From NCBI RefSeq assembly GCF_964340395.1, contig NC_135555.1, positions 19,551,447 to 19,593,946 on the forward strand: a stretch of 42,500 nucleotides of DNA, given 5' to 3'. Source of the DNA: Glandiceps talaboti (taxonomy: Eukaryota; Hemichordata; Enteropneusta; Spengelidae). A model generated the notes under the pieces. The model was given only the letters and a program-made list of their open reading frames with translations, did not search any database and was not told where the DNA came from. The position numbers were made by a program, and so were the translations under genes. Below, in pieces: positions 1 through 14,664 of the stretch; the first letter of the stretch is position 1; the number at the start of each line of letters is the position of its first letter.

Positions 1-1035
1 AATTTCGTGTAATTAAGTTTTAGAGACAAAATATCAGTATAACTCAGCTTATAATGTGTAACTGGTGTCATAACCTGATTTGATGAATAAAATGTATATG
101 ATATATGGATGTACCCACACGATACACAGAAAATACATCCACTACCTATAACTTATAATAACTGAAAATGGCGACATTTTGTTGACCTTTGGCCTAATTA
201 TGATATTTTAATATCCAGAACTTTTGACAAAATATTTTTAATTGACTGATTATTCATAGTATACAGTGTGTAACATGTAAATATGACTTTTAAGTAACTT
301 TGACATGGTTTTATAGGCAGTAAGTATTAAGCCTACCAAAACATGTGTTTAGTTTACCCATAGCAATACATGGTATTTCGGTTTTCTCGCGATATAACAA
401 AATGCCCAGGGGTGCGCGAGTGGCACCCGTCAGATATGCTAACAGGACACCTTTCTGAGGTGGAATCTGCAAAAAAAATATCATATAACTCACATTGCAA
501 GGTTAACCCCCCAAAACCACCTCTGGCAACTGGACATACTTGAATATATATTTCATGAAAATATTGTTATTAATGAAAACATGTAAATAAAAAAAATGTA
601 AATAAAAAGGTATGGACAATTTTGAAAATTCAAGTCAAACCACATATACGTGTGAAAAATGTCATATATTTGGTATTTCAAAGAATTGTATGGAAGCCTT
701 TTGTGTCCGACAAGATATAGAGATGCGTATTTATGTTCACGTCCAGAGAATGCTTTGAAAGAATGTTGATATCTGATTGAGTAATTCTGATACAGCGAAT
801 TTCACAATACCGTGCAGCTGTTCTGTTTGATACAACCACACTAAACTGTACATTGATTGAATGAGTGCAGTCTCTTGCTACATTTTTATCTAAGTGAAAT
901 GAATTACACATGTCACCATACAACAATCAAATGAACACCGCAAAGGACATTTTACACGACCTTCATTAGGTCTTTGTTACTAAGACAAACATTGGTGCCC
1001 GAATGTCTGCATGGAGTTGCAATACATTGAAATGG
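1..1035. other. AT-rich flank, no gene recognised
   Basis: I see no exon with flanking splice sites, no RNA gene and no recognisable repeat family here. The stretch downstream of the minus-strand membrane-protein gene contains only short open frames in AT-rich sequence. Confidence 0.5.
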
Positions 1036-1041
1036 TTTATT
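1036..1041 (-). terminator. Candidate polyadenylation signal of the CUB/LDLa gene
   Basis: TTTATT on the plus strand reads AATAAA on the minus strand, about 185 bp past the TAG stop at 1225-1227. It is the nearest canonical hexamer I noticed in the expected direction. The cleavage site itself cannot be seen. Confidence 0.45.
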
Positions 1042-1224
1042 TCAGTTAGACTAGATGTAGCAAAAATGCGATCTTGCTATGAAGTGTGGCATGTGTAGTT
1101 TCTTGTTGATTTCTGCATGGTTGTATAGCTGAACAAAAAAACCTACAAGGTATTGTGAAATTTACTGTATTTCGGTTATGCATTATAAATCTGAGAGAAA
1201 TGTAATAATCAATTTGTTTGCTAG

Positions 1225-4159
<2,935 letters not shown>

Positions 4160-6190
4160 GATCGTATTTTAGTAGCTCAGCGTATATAAGACAATATCAC
4201 CAGAACTGTCTTCGACCACCGTACAGTGAGGTCCAGAATTTCTATCGCAATCTATAGCCCAACAGCCTCGCCATTGTCTTTCCTTCGTATACACACAATG
4301 TTTTGAGTCTCGCGTGTGATTTCAAATTATCGTATGTACACACGTTTGTGTGTGTCCCCCGAACATAAGGTCACCCATCCATTGTGTTAATTCTATTCAG
4401 TAAAACTACCGTTCAATTTGGAGTAATCAAACGAAGGTGTGTACCTACGCAAAGAAAAAAATAGTGCACTCAACTTCACTCTATGTCAATACACGTCGTT
4501 GTTTGATCAATTGCGAATTAATTTCTAGACGCTAAATTTTTCTTCTGTGCGAATCTATATTTGCGTATCTAGAAATGTTTGTAACACTTTTTCACCAAAA
4601 ATGGGCTCGAGCGCTATATTTTTTTTTACAATCCTGACCAACGGGATTTGTTTGCGTTGTACCATTGATATTATCAACATAGTGACTACGTGCAGCCGAG
4701 TAGTCATGGACGGTAAAATTTGTCTTGCGTGGTATGTGCTCTCAACATTTATTTAAGGGTGTAAGTTCCTGTCGTCAAAACTATCGGCGTCAAAACAACG
4801 TATCCATGGCAATATGCTAAATATTTGCCAGGTATTTTGTCCAAGTGGGAAGATTTAAAGGGCTTATTGAAGTAGAATATATATGTTGATGTCAATGTGC
4901 AACAACTGGTTCAGAGTGATCCCGCCCTCAACGATATACAAGCAGCAAACTTTATTTATCAGGTATATTGTTAGTGACTTCAAGTAGACGCATTGACTAC
5001 TTCTTGTGTGTACATTTGAATTCGTTCAGTGTCTGACGGATATCCAGCCCCAACGATATAAGAAATATCAGCGCTTTACTTCATCGAATCGGAGATCCCA
5101 ACTCACTACAGCGAGAGCATATATTTAAAAAAAATACTGCAGCCCTACAGCTACTTGGCAAAAAGAATTGCTGTCTAGCTGCTCTCGAAAATTAACTTTT
5201 TTTCTGTCATGGTGCATGGTGATGATTGAAAAGAAAAATCAAAATATTGTTGGTTCCTCCCGCGCCCCCCCCCCACCCACCCCGAAATCAAATGGTTAAC
5301 CTCTTACATAAATTTGTACAAAATGTGTGACTAAATACAGCGAGATTTAATAATCTGTATTCATATTGGGGTGTTGAGATGAAGATTTAACTCCATCCAG
5401 TTTGAAGATATTACAGTAAGATGTGGGTAGACTGACAGATCAGCCGTTGCGGGCGCTGTCTAATCTCCCTTTCCCCCAAACGACTGAGGACTCTCTGTGT
5501 GGATTCTGTTCGGCGACAGTTTTTTTTTTGTTAGCGCAGACTGATAAGCCTGGACCGATCGATGACGTCATTACAGTCTAAGAAGTTGGATCATCACAAA
5601 ACAGAGAAAGAGTAATTGTATAAATACCAGAGAAATTATTAGTAAGGGATTAATTACCGTTGATAATCACTTACCAAAAGTTTTATTTCATTTCTATTTT
5701 GTAAAGATCGCAGATGTATCTTAAAATCACAATTCAAAGGGGTGTTGATTTTTGGTTTGGGACATACGAATCAGTTTGATTGGATAAATTATCACAAATG
5801 CAATGTTTACCGACAGATAATTCAGGGTGTATGATATTACAAGTATATCATAATATCTAATAAAACAGTTTTAAAAAGTTATGCAGTTGCAGCTAGTACG
5901 TCTTACAGAGATTGTTCTCATGGTATTTTTTTATTTATATTTTTCACGTATGTATCATAAACTTAAAACTTACAATATATCACTACAATGACAAACACTT
6001 CCAATGAACACCGGATGAGGTAAATATTTCAACAGTGTTTCTCCTAAACTTGAATCATTCATGCCCGAACCAAGCGTTTTGCGGTGTGTTTTAAAAAAAT
6101 ATATCACTTTCAGCTAGTTATTAAAGTTTGAAAGGGGTGTGCAGGTCTGAGGCAAGGAATTTTATATATACTGCTCTGATTACTCTATAG
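4160..6190. other. Intergenic region between the CUB/LDLa gene and zinc-finger copy A
   Basis: The two genes are divergently transcribed from this interval. I see no coding exon. A perfect TGACGTCA palindrome (CRE/ATF consensus) is at 5563-5570. Similarity to the other zinc-finger units begins near 5820 (GGTGTATGATA and following), which marks the left edge of repeat unit A. A C-rich run is near 5260-5282. Confidence 0.5.
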
Positions 6191-6198
6191 AACTGAAG

Positions 6199-6356
6199 TG
6201 CGCATGTGCGATAAGACTTCACCTAGCTTGACCTAGCTCGTAAACATCGACCTCGGGCCGGCTCTGTGCAGCCCCGGTGCAGCTTGATAATTCCAGTTAG
6301 TTGTGTGTTAGCGGATCCTGGGTCCTCTCCTTCAATCACTCACTAGACTATAACAA
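6199..6356 (+). promoter_or_regulatory. Copy A promoter box and 5'UTR exon
   Basis: TGCGCATGTGCG at 6199-6210 is kept in all four copies and resembles an NRF1-type palindrome. About 150 bp downstream a transcribed leader would end at 6356 with the donor CAA|GTAAGATAA, also kept in all four. The matching acceptor is TTTCTTTCAG before the ATG at 6781. The transcription start is inferred to lie between the box and the donor; no clear TATA box is assigned. Confidence 0.5.
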
Positions 6357-6780
6357 GTAAGATAAACTCTAGGTAGGTACCTAACCTTGTAGAGTATTTT
6401 GACAGTGAAATATTCGGACAAAATTGACTAAATGAGCACTCGTGATCATGACCCGTCCGATATAATGAACACTTTGCAATGCAATTTATGAAATTATGTC
6501 ATGTACATTCTGAGCGTAACTAGTACGTCAGCACGCCGGCGTCCCATAAGTTTCTGTTCATGAGTCCATTCTGTTACCACATATAAAAACATGGTCTTGA
6601 AAATCTTGTTTGTGATACATACTTAACTATCATCTGAAAATCTTCAATGCTTGCATCGTGGGTTCCATGGTTGCATACTGTTCTTCAAACAACGCCCAAG
6701 TGGTCGAAATATAAGCTTACAATGTTTGGTCTTTTTTTTCTAAACGGTGACTAAATTTGCATTTTCTTTCAGTTTCAGAA

Positions 6781-7130
6781 ATGGACAATGAAGAGTTGGT
6801 ATTTAGTCGATATGAACGAGACTTGAATGAAGCATATCAAGTGTTACTTTACCGACTTGAGAATAATACACTCTCTGACAAAGGTATGTTGTTTTAAAAC
6901 ATAACACTACTCATTCCATTGTAGAATATTGATTTGATATAATGATAACAAGTTTGCTATTTGCAGAGATTTTCAATCCAGTAGTCCTGGATTTGAATTA
7001 AATATAGTGAAACTGCTTTTTACCACAGATGAACTGGTTACAGTGGTAATATGGAGGAGGATTCGATATCTATTTTGGATTTTTAGAACAACTGAACTGA
7101 GGTTCAGTAGTGCTATAGGCATCGCCCAGC

Positions 7131-7198
<68 letters not shown>

Positions 7199-10100
7199 AA
7201 CTTAAAGCGCTGAACCAATTGCCATGATATTTGGTGGGTCCATTACCTTGGGTGTCAAGTTGGGAAATTGTTCAAATCAAAATGATCTTACCCCCGGTTT
7301 GTGATTTTGGTTTAAAAAATGTGATTTTTGGTAAAAGAACTTAAACTCAAAAACAACTTGGCAGATTGGGCTGAAATTAGGGGGAAACATTCTTCAGGGC
7401 GTTTTTACTAATAAATCTTCATGATATGATGGTTTTAGCAGTGATATGCAAATTAGTTCTAAAAATGTGTCTTTTTGGTCAAAATCTATAATTCCAAATC
7501 CACTGAGCAGATTGGGCTGAAATTTAATGGCAATGTATTTAGGGATGTATTGAGGGAGAAATATTAAGCATACAGTGATTTCATGAGTGATATGCAAATT
7601 ATGTTCATTTTGGTCAAAAAATTATATCTCAAAAAGTACTTGGTCAGTGAGTCTGGAACTTGGTGAGATGTTTCTGAAAGTGTTATTCTGCAGATTTTCT
7701 TCAAAATTTGTTGAAAAAATCGGCCCTAGCAACCATGACCACACTCTTAGCAACAATCAAATGGCAATTAAATAACAACATCTTCTGGAAGGCAAGTGAG
7801 TAAACATTTGAAAATGTATGCAAATATCCAGAGCAACCATGACCACGACCATAGTAATAGCAAAACGGTCTCGTATTTCCCAAAGATAACAACAGGGTTT
7901 AATAGACAATTGAATAAATATTCGAAAAATGTATGTAAATTTGCCTAGCAACAAGACCACACCCATTGCAACAACCACATAATCATGTATATCGCAAAGA
8001 TAACAAACAGGAATTGGAAGACAGATGAATAAACCTTCAAAAAATGTATGCAAATGTGCCTAGCAACAAGACCACGCCCATAGCAACAGCCAAATAATCA
8101 CATATATTGCGAAGATAAGGATAAATAGACAATTGAATAAATATTCAAAAAAATGTATGTAAATTTGCCTAGCAACAAGACCACGCCCACAGCAGCAACC
8201 AAATAATCACCTATATGACAAAGATAACAAACAGGAATTGGAAGACAGATGAATAAACATTAAAAAATGTATGCAAATGTGCCTAGCAACATGACAACGC
8301 CCATAGCAACAGCCAAATGATCGTGTATTCCACAAAGATAACAACATGGTTGAATAGGCAACTGGATTCTGCAAATGAACACCTAATGTTAGCATGGACT
8401 AGCATATGGATAAACATTTTCAAAAAGTGTACAGTTGTGCTACAGTTGTTCTTTAGAACAATTCTTTTACACAATTATTCGGCATTTTGCTAAGGTATTA
8501 AGTTCCAAACATGTGCAGTAGCTCTAGAAATATGAAATTTTATCAAACATTTATATCTCTAAAGCTACTTTGTGAATGGGGGCTAACGTTTAATGAGGAT
8601 GGTTCTAGAGGAGTTATTCTGCCGATATTGTTCAAGATATAGTCACAAATGGCCCTAGCAACCATGACTACACCCTTAGCAACAACTATATGGCTATACA
8701 TTTTGCATACATTAGTGATGAGATCCCTCCTAAGGCAACTGTAAAATGAGTTTACTTGGCCAATGTGGATGTGTATTTTATGCTCAGCTCCAAGGCCATG
8801 CACATAGCAAGTCAAATAACAATGCACATTGCAAAGATAACATAGATTGATGTACCTAGCAACAAGACCACACACATAGCAACTAGTGGTGTATATGGCA
8901 AAACTAACAACAGGACAAGTTAGGCAAGTTGTTAAATATTCAATGAAATTACATGTAGTCATCCACTAACTATAAAACTGTCCATGCATATCAACACTAA
9001 AGTGATGGTGCATAGTGCTTAGGTAGCAACAAGGATGAATTGGAATGTGAATTAATACTGTTACAACAATTATCACTAACTGGACAGTTGTGCTACAGAG
9101 CCATTGATACTATTATTCAGTGAAGGTTTATATAAAGATCATTACTTCAATACACAAATGGTTCACAACATTCAGGGTAATTTAAAAAAACTGGTTGTTA
9201 AGTAGCCAAAAAAGATAATTGTTTCTGCTCAGTGTGTTCATCACTTCAATACCCCTGTGTCAGTCTTTATTTTCCATGTTTGGCCAGCCCATGCAGTCTG
9301 CAGATCTGTGGGGAAACACAAAAATAACCCTCCCTAATTCAGTTAGTTCATATGTATCTTTAATGAAATGACATGTAGTCATCCAGCAACTAAAAAACTG
9401 ACCATGCATATCAACACTAAGGTGATGGTGCATAGTGTTTAGGTATCAACAAGGATGAATTGGAATGTGAGTTAATACTGTTAAACAATTATCAAAAAAC
9501 AGGACAGTTGTGCCATTTTAGACAAACATGTCCTGATCAGAAACAATTCTCTCTCTTATTTCTTTGCCTAAGCATGCATAATACATATATTTTTGGTCAG
9601 TCTGTCATTTCCACTAATCACAAGGAATCTTCTTCACACATAAGAGAAATACAGTGCACTATGGTGTTGTTTAGTCAATATCCCTGAGAAAGACTTACAC
9701 AGTACAATACCACATCATTTAGTGTCTGCTATCCATGTGACGTCATGTGTGTGTCTACCAGGGTATTGTTCACATCTGTTATGAGGTTGTCTGAATCATG
9801 GTTGTTTGTTACACTTTTGCATTCATATATATCACATTTATGGATGAAATTGGTTAGTGACATATACTATGGAGTTTCACTCTGAGGCATCACAAAGTAC
9901 TAAAACTAATAAGCTGGATTTGGGAGTCCAGTCACACCGGACTTTTGTACCTGACACAGACCACATACCAAAGTCATCCAATTTAATATTAGCATAGCCT
10001 TCATTTAGTCCAATCATTTAGCAGCAACCCTGTACTTTAACCCTGGAACCCTCCTTATCTAGGAAACTATACACTTACATAATCAAATGGAATTGTGTGT

Positions 10101-11344
10101 CAGACACAAAAGATAAGTCAACTCTAAACTCGTGTTGTACCTGACCTATTAAATCTAACCCTATTCAGAGTGGACATTTACTGTTCATATTTACTTTTTT
10201 TTTAGGTTCGGTTAGAGTAGAGTCAACTCAGAGTCGACTAAACTGGCTAAATGGGGACCCCTAATATAGTCTTCAGATGATCACTGTCTTTTTAACAATT
10301 CATGATAATATTAAAATGTTGATTTACATATGTGATCAGCGAGTCACGTCACTAACATCTTTATTCCTTGTGTCAACAGATAAATTCATGGTAATAGATT
10401 GTCTTTGTCAACATGGACTTGTTACATTGGATGAAGTCATGGTTGAAGAAGACACTGAGGAGCATTGTATAGAGTATAGTACAAGAAGTGACTGTGATGT
10501 GTTAGTGATTAATGAGAACCAAAATTCTCCACAAACTACAATTGCATGTGAAAGTAGTGATATTAGCAATAAACAGACCCTACCAGACTCTGAGGAGCAT
10601 TGTATAAACAATAGTGTTATAAGTGATGACAAAGGAATACACACCAATGAAAGGTCATTTGTATGTGAAGAGTGTAGTAAAAGTTTTACTCAAAGTGGTG
10701 CTTTGAAAGAACACATGAGAATCCACACAAATGAAAGACCAATTGTATGTGAGGAGTGTGGTAAACGTTTTACTCACAGTGATGCTTTGAAAGTACACAT
10801 GAGAATCCACACAAATGAAAGACCAATTGTATGTGAAGAGTGTAGTAAAAGTTTTACTCAAAGTGATGCTTTGAAAGTACACATGAGAATCCATACAAAT
10901 GAAAGACCATTTGTATGTAAGGAGTGTGGTCAAAGTTTTACTCACAGTGGCACTTTGAAAGTACACATGAGAATCCATACAAATGAAAGACCATTTGTAT
11001 GTAAGGAGTGTGGTCAAAGTTTTGCTCAAAGTAGTGATCTGAAAAGCCACATGAGAATCCATACAAATGAAAGACCATTCGCATGTAAGGAGTGTGGTCA
11101 ACGTTTTACTGAAAGTGGTGCTTTGAAAGTACACATAAGAATCCATACAAATGAAAGACCATTTGTATGTAAGGAGTGTGGTAAACGTTTTACTCACAGT
11201 GGTACTTTGAAAGTACACATGAGAATCCATACAAATGAAAGGCCGTTTGTATGTAAGAAGTGTGGTCAAAGTTTTACTCAAAGTAATCATCTCAAAAGGC
11301 ACATGGGAATCCATGCAAATAAAAGACCATTTGTATGTAACTGA
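6781..11344 (+). CDS. Zinc-finger copy A: truncated C2H2 protein, 8 fingers (2 coding exons)
   Basis: Coding exon 6781-6883 (34 codons plus G, donor AAAG|GTATGT) joins exon 10380-11344 (acceptor TCAACAG|ATAAATTC) in phase 1, giving 355 residues. I chose the ATG in the small exon because that exon, its reading frame and both splice sites are kept in all four copies. Residues 1 to about 60 are predicted helical, followed by an acidic, Ser/Asn-rich linker to about 129. Fingers 1-8 start at residue 130, C-x2-C-x12-H-x3-H, joined by HTNERP linkers. A TGA at 11342-11344 sits where intact copy B has TGG (Cys-Asn-Trp-Cys), so the ninth finger is lost. The intron is longer than in the other copies because of a transposable element and a local duplication. 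Expected to be a nuclear DNA-binding protein; it may be a decaying gene. Confidence 0.7.
7085..8460 (+). mobile_element. Younger copy of the hairpin/TG/110-bp-tandem element in the copy A intron
   Basis: Starts with an imperfect hairpin (arms near AACTGAACT and GGTTCAGTAGTGCT), then (TG)n at 7134-7197. Next comes a module of about 130-150 bp repeated 3-4 times (ATATGCAAATTA, GGTCAAAAA and CAGATTGGGCTGAAATT recur). Last comes an array of about 110-bp units from about 7700 to 8340 built on AGCAAC and CCACGCCC. Copies B, C and D have a shorter unrelated stretch at this position, so this is an insertion or replacement. No coding capacity is visible. The layout recalls Helitron-like 'pearl'/HINE elements; that class assignment is my inference. 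Confidence 0.7.
8480..8935 (+). repeat. Old relic of the same element family (copy A intron)
   Basis: CTCTAGAAATATGAAATTTT, a GAGGAGTTATTCTGC-like segment and AGCAACCATGACTACACCC correspond, diverged, to internal parts of the younger element at 7600-7760. The same relic is present in the introns of B, C and D, so it predates the duplications. Confidence 0.6.
8939..9515 (+). repeat. Local tandem duplication in the copy A intron
   Basis: A segment of about 155 bp starting TTCAATGAAAT (about 8939-9095) recurs about 420 bp later (about 9359-9515), both containing CATATCAACACTAA and AACAAGGATGAATTGGAATG. The other copies have it once. The second copy in A runs straight into sequence that lies further downstream in B, C and D, so the duplication came with a deletion. 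Confidence 0.7.
9520..10379 (+). other. Conserved 3' part of the zinc-finger intron
   Basis: About 860 bp before the finger exon is nearly the same in all four copies, up to the acceptor TTATTCCTTGTGTCAACAG. It includes a run of T followed by AGGTT(C/A)GGTTAG and the AGAGTCAACTCAGAGTC(G/A)ACT motif. No exon is evident. C and D share a 17-bp insertion (TTCAGACTACAAACAGG) absent from A and B. Confidence 0.55.
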
Positions 11345-11790
11345 TGTAGTCATCGTTTTACTCAAAGTGGGGATCTGAAAGTACACATGAGACGCCATGC
11401 AAATGAAAGACCATTTGTATGTAAGGAGTGTGGTAAACGTTTTACTCACAGCATAGACCCTACACCAGTAGGTGTAGGGTCTATGCTCACAGTGATGCTT
11501 TGAAAGTACACATGAGAATCCACACAAACGAAAGACCATTTGCACGTAAGGAGTGTTGACAAAGTTTTACTCAAAGTGGTATTTTGAAATTACACATGAG
11601 AATCCATACAAATGAAAGACCATTTGTATGTAAGGAGTGTGGTCAAAGTTTTACTCAAAGTGGTGCTTTGAAAGATCACATGAGAATCCACACAAATGAA
11701 AGATCATTTGTATGTAAGGAATGTGGTAAAGGTTTTCACCAAGTAACTAATCTAAATGCTCACATGAGACACCATACAGATGATAAATGA
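11345..11790 (+). pseudogene. Disabled 3' end of copy A: further finger coding in broken frames
   Basis: Past the TGA at 11342-11344, finger coding continues in frame to about 11444, is shifted by a 41-bp insertion, then resumes in the next frame. A second TGA (11555-11561 region, KEC-stop context) is shared with copies C and D. Two complete fingers plus a partial one then follow to the native C-terminal motif ending HTDDK and TGA at 11790. None of this can be part of the copy A protein without frame repair or unusual splicing. Confidence 0.8.
11445..11491. repeat. Perfect hairpin insertion with 6-bp target duplication
   Basis: AGCATAGACCCTACACC (11450-11466), loop AGTA, then its exact reverse complement (11471-11487). 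CTCACA flanks the insert on both sides (11445-11450 and 11486-11491), while the other fingers have one CTCACA. The net gain is 41 bp, a frameshift. Confidence 0.95.
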
Positions 11791-11858
11791 TATTTGTATC
11801 ATTAAGTAAACATTTTAATGAAATTTCTAATATGAAATTAGACATGAGAATTTATACA

Positions 11859-11864
11859 AATAAA
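11859..11864 (+). terminator. Candidate polyadenylation signal, copy A
   Basis: AATAAA in the motif TACAAATAAAAAAA, kept in all four copies about 70-80 bp past the native stop. An additional AATAAA nearer the stop in B and C is missing here. Confidence 0.5.
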
Positions 11865-12041
11865 AAAAACATTCATATGTAATACCCAGTTGGCCAGAGT
11901 AGTTTATCAGACGTCATAATTATACTGTAAAAGGTTGTCCATATTTTTCATAATCTATGTACTCTATGAAATGATATCTAGGTGGATGTGGATACCTTGT
12001 AGGAAATATGCATGAAACTATCAAGAGCCAGATTTTTTATT

Positions 12042-12086
12042 AGCACAACTGAACTGAGGTTCAGTAGTGCTATATGGATCACCCAC

Positions 12087-12129
<43 letters not shown>

Positions 12130-13550
12130 CAACTTAAAGTCAAAACCGCTGAACCGATTGCCATGATATTTGATGGGTCCATTACCTTGGGTGTCTAGTT
12201 GTGAAATTGTTCAAATCAAAATGATCTTAACACCAGGTGAAACGGTTTTCAGGGTGTTTTTACTAAGAATTGTTCATTTATTGATGGTCCCATCAGTGAT
12301 ATGCAAATTAGGGCTACAAATGTGCCTTTTTGGTCAAAAATCTATAATTCCAAAACCACTGAGCACATTGGGCTGAAATTTAATGGGAATGCATCTAGGG
12401 GTGTATGGACGAAGAAACATTAAGTATACAATGATTACAAGAGCGATATGCCAATTAGGTGTAAAAATGTTCATTTGTGGTCAAAAACTTATATTTCAAA
12501 AAGTACTTGGTCAATGAGTCTGAAACTTAGTGAGATATTTCTGAAAGAGTTATTCTGCAGATTTTCTTCAAAACATGTTGACAAAATTGGCTCAAGCAAC
12601 TATGACCGCACCCTTAGCAACAACCAAATGGCAGTATATTTTGTTTAATTAACAACATCTTCTGGTTGGCAAGTGAGAAAACATTTTGAAAAATGTATGC
12701 AAATATCTCTAGCAACCATGACCACGCCCATAGTAACAGCCAAACGGTAGTGTATTTCACAAAGATAACAGGAATTAATAGACAATGGAGTAAAAATTCA
12801 AAAATGTATGTAAATTTACCTAGCAACAAGACCACGCCCATAGCAACAGCCAACTGATCACATATATTGCGACGGTAACAACAGGAATTGAAAGACATGA
12901 ATAAACATTCAAAAATGTTATGCAAATGTGCCTAGCAACAAGACCACGCCCATAGCAACAACCAAATAATCACATATTGCGGTGATAACAGGGATTAATA
13001 GACAATTGAATAAACATTAAAAATGTACGTAAATTTGCCTAGCAACTTGATCACGCCCATAGCAACAACCAAATAATCACGTATATCGTAAAGATGAACA
13101 GGAATTGAAGATAAATGACTAAATATTTAAAAATGTATGCAAATGTGCCTAACAACAAGACCACGCCCATAGCAACAGCCAAATGATCACACATATTGCA
13201 AAGATAACAGGGATTAATAGACAATCGAATAAATATTCAAAAAATGTATGTAAAGTTGCCTAGCAACAAGACCACGCCCATAGCAACAGCCAAATGATCA
13301 CGTATATTGCAAAAATAATATCAGGAATTCATACACAGGTGAACAAAAACATTCAAAAATATATGCAAATATAGCTAGCAACATGATCACGTCCATAGCA
13401 ACATCCAAATGATCGTGTATATCGCAAAGATAAGAACATGGTTGGATAGGCAACTGGATTCAGCAAATGAACACCTATTGTTAGCATGAAATAGCATATG
13501 GATAAACATTTTTAAAAACTGTACAGTTATTCTACAACGCCATTTGCGGT
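12042..13550 (+). mobile_element. Hairpin/TG/110-bp-tandem element downstream of copy A
   Basis: Starts at a 30-nt hairpin (AGCACAACTGAAC / GTTCAGTAGTGCT arms, one mismatch), then (TG)n at 12090-12126, a repeated GGTCAAAAA module, and seven units of about 110 bp from about 12690 to 13440. Units alternate ATGCAAAT and ATGTAAAT, a two-unit higher-order repeat. Copies B and C have the empty site (ATTTTTTATTTAGATTATT); here ATTTTTT lies at both ends, possibly a target duplication. No coding capacity is seen, so it is non-autonomous. Confidence 0.75.
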
Positions 13551-13627
13551 ATTTTTTGGACTATTTTAAAATGATAATTTTGATATTTTAGACCTAGCAT
13601 GGTAAGGTGTCTGCTTACTAAACATGG

Positions 13628-13691
13628 TTATAATATAATATAATATATAATATAATATATTGTAATATAATATAATATAATATAATATAAA
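13628..13691. repeat. (ATAAT)n pentanucleotide tract, unit A
   Basis: Imperfect ATAAT repeats at the same relative place in all four units. Confidence 0.9.
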
Positions 13692-13824
13692 ATCTGATAA
13701 ATGTCAGTTTGAAAATCTATTTCAGAAGGTAGAATAGAGATCAAGGAACATAAAAATACCCAATATTGAAATGAAAACTTTAAATTTAGGTTTAAAATCC
13801 CCAAATTACGAGGATACCTCATGA

Positions 13825-14095
13825 GTCAAGTCAAGTACTTTATTTCTAAGTGGCTGTCAGTCAGTGTCATAGTACATATATAAGCAACCCCTTGTAAAAC
13901 GATGGGTAGTTGACTGTCTCCGAACACACGCACAGGCCTCATGACTAGGATTGAATCTACTCTTTGGAACATTTGTGGGGAGTGGCCCGAGTCTATTGAA
14001 CACTGCCTTTTTTCATGAAGGCAAGTAATCGTTTTCTGGCATAAATCTACACAATAGTGGAAAGCTATTATAGGAATCAAAATAAGTGTGACCAA
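13825..14095 (-). mobile_element. Minus-strand repeat fragment with TTGAC tail, unit A
   Basis: On the minus strand an open stretch of about 89 codons runs into AATAAAGTACTTGACTTGAC. The AATAAA-like end plus a short TTGAC repeat tail suggests the 3' end of a LINE or SINE. No reverse-transcriptase motif is visible in this fragment. All four units carry it with substitutions, so it was in the ancestral unit. Confidence 0.35.
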
Positions 14096-14099
14096 AAAA

Positions 14100-14664
14100 G
14101 ATTTTATTCTTGGTTATAAGTTTAATGATAAAAGCATGAAAACCTCCTGCTAAGCTATCTTATTTTTCTCTGTAAACACTTTAATTAGAGCTGCAGATTT
14201 AAAAAGTCAGATTCCTAATTTCATCCATTTTTTCGCTTTAATTTATTTTTATTATATAAAGTATAGACAAGTGCAAATTTACCATGTTAGGAAAATTACA
14301 TACGTTTATGTACAAATGGGATCTATTTTACTGGATTTGTGTGACTGAGAGGTGTATCTTCTATCTTTCTTTTTACTTTCTCTTGTATTTCATCAGTTGT
14401 ATGTTTTCCATTCTTTTCCGTAATAAAGTTTAATTTAGTTTCCAAAATACAACTTCATCAATTGCAGGGTTGCGATTACTGAAATTATAAACACCACGGG
14501 ATCCCGCATCCAATGACTCTTTCTGTGTACTGATTAGAATACTATTGTGATAACGATCAAAAGGAACTGTGTGGTTTATACCAATATGAAGTATATGAAA
14601 AACTGTTTTGAGTACAAGAATAACAACTTATCTTATGATAATTCAAATCATATACGGCATGTTA
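14100..14664. other. Unit 3' flank shared by all copies
   Basis: Non-coding sequence shared with 23366-23930, 31000-31566 and 42010-42500 (landmarks TTTTCTCTGTAAACACTTTA and ACGGGATCCCGCATCCA). I see no gene. In unit A it ends at TTACTTGTTT, joined directly to the next block. Confidence 0.55.

Noticed and set aside
12690-13440. CRISPR-like regular repeats
   Set aside because: The repeats are contiguous diverged tandem units in animal DNA, without unique spacers or cas genes.
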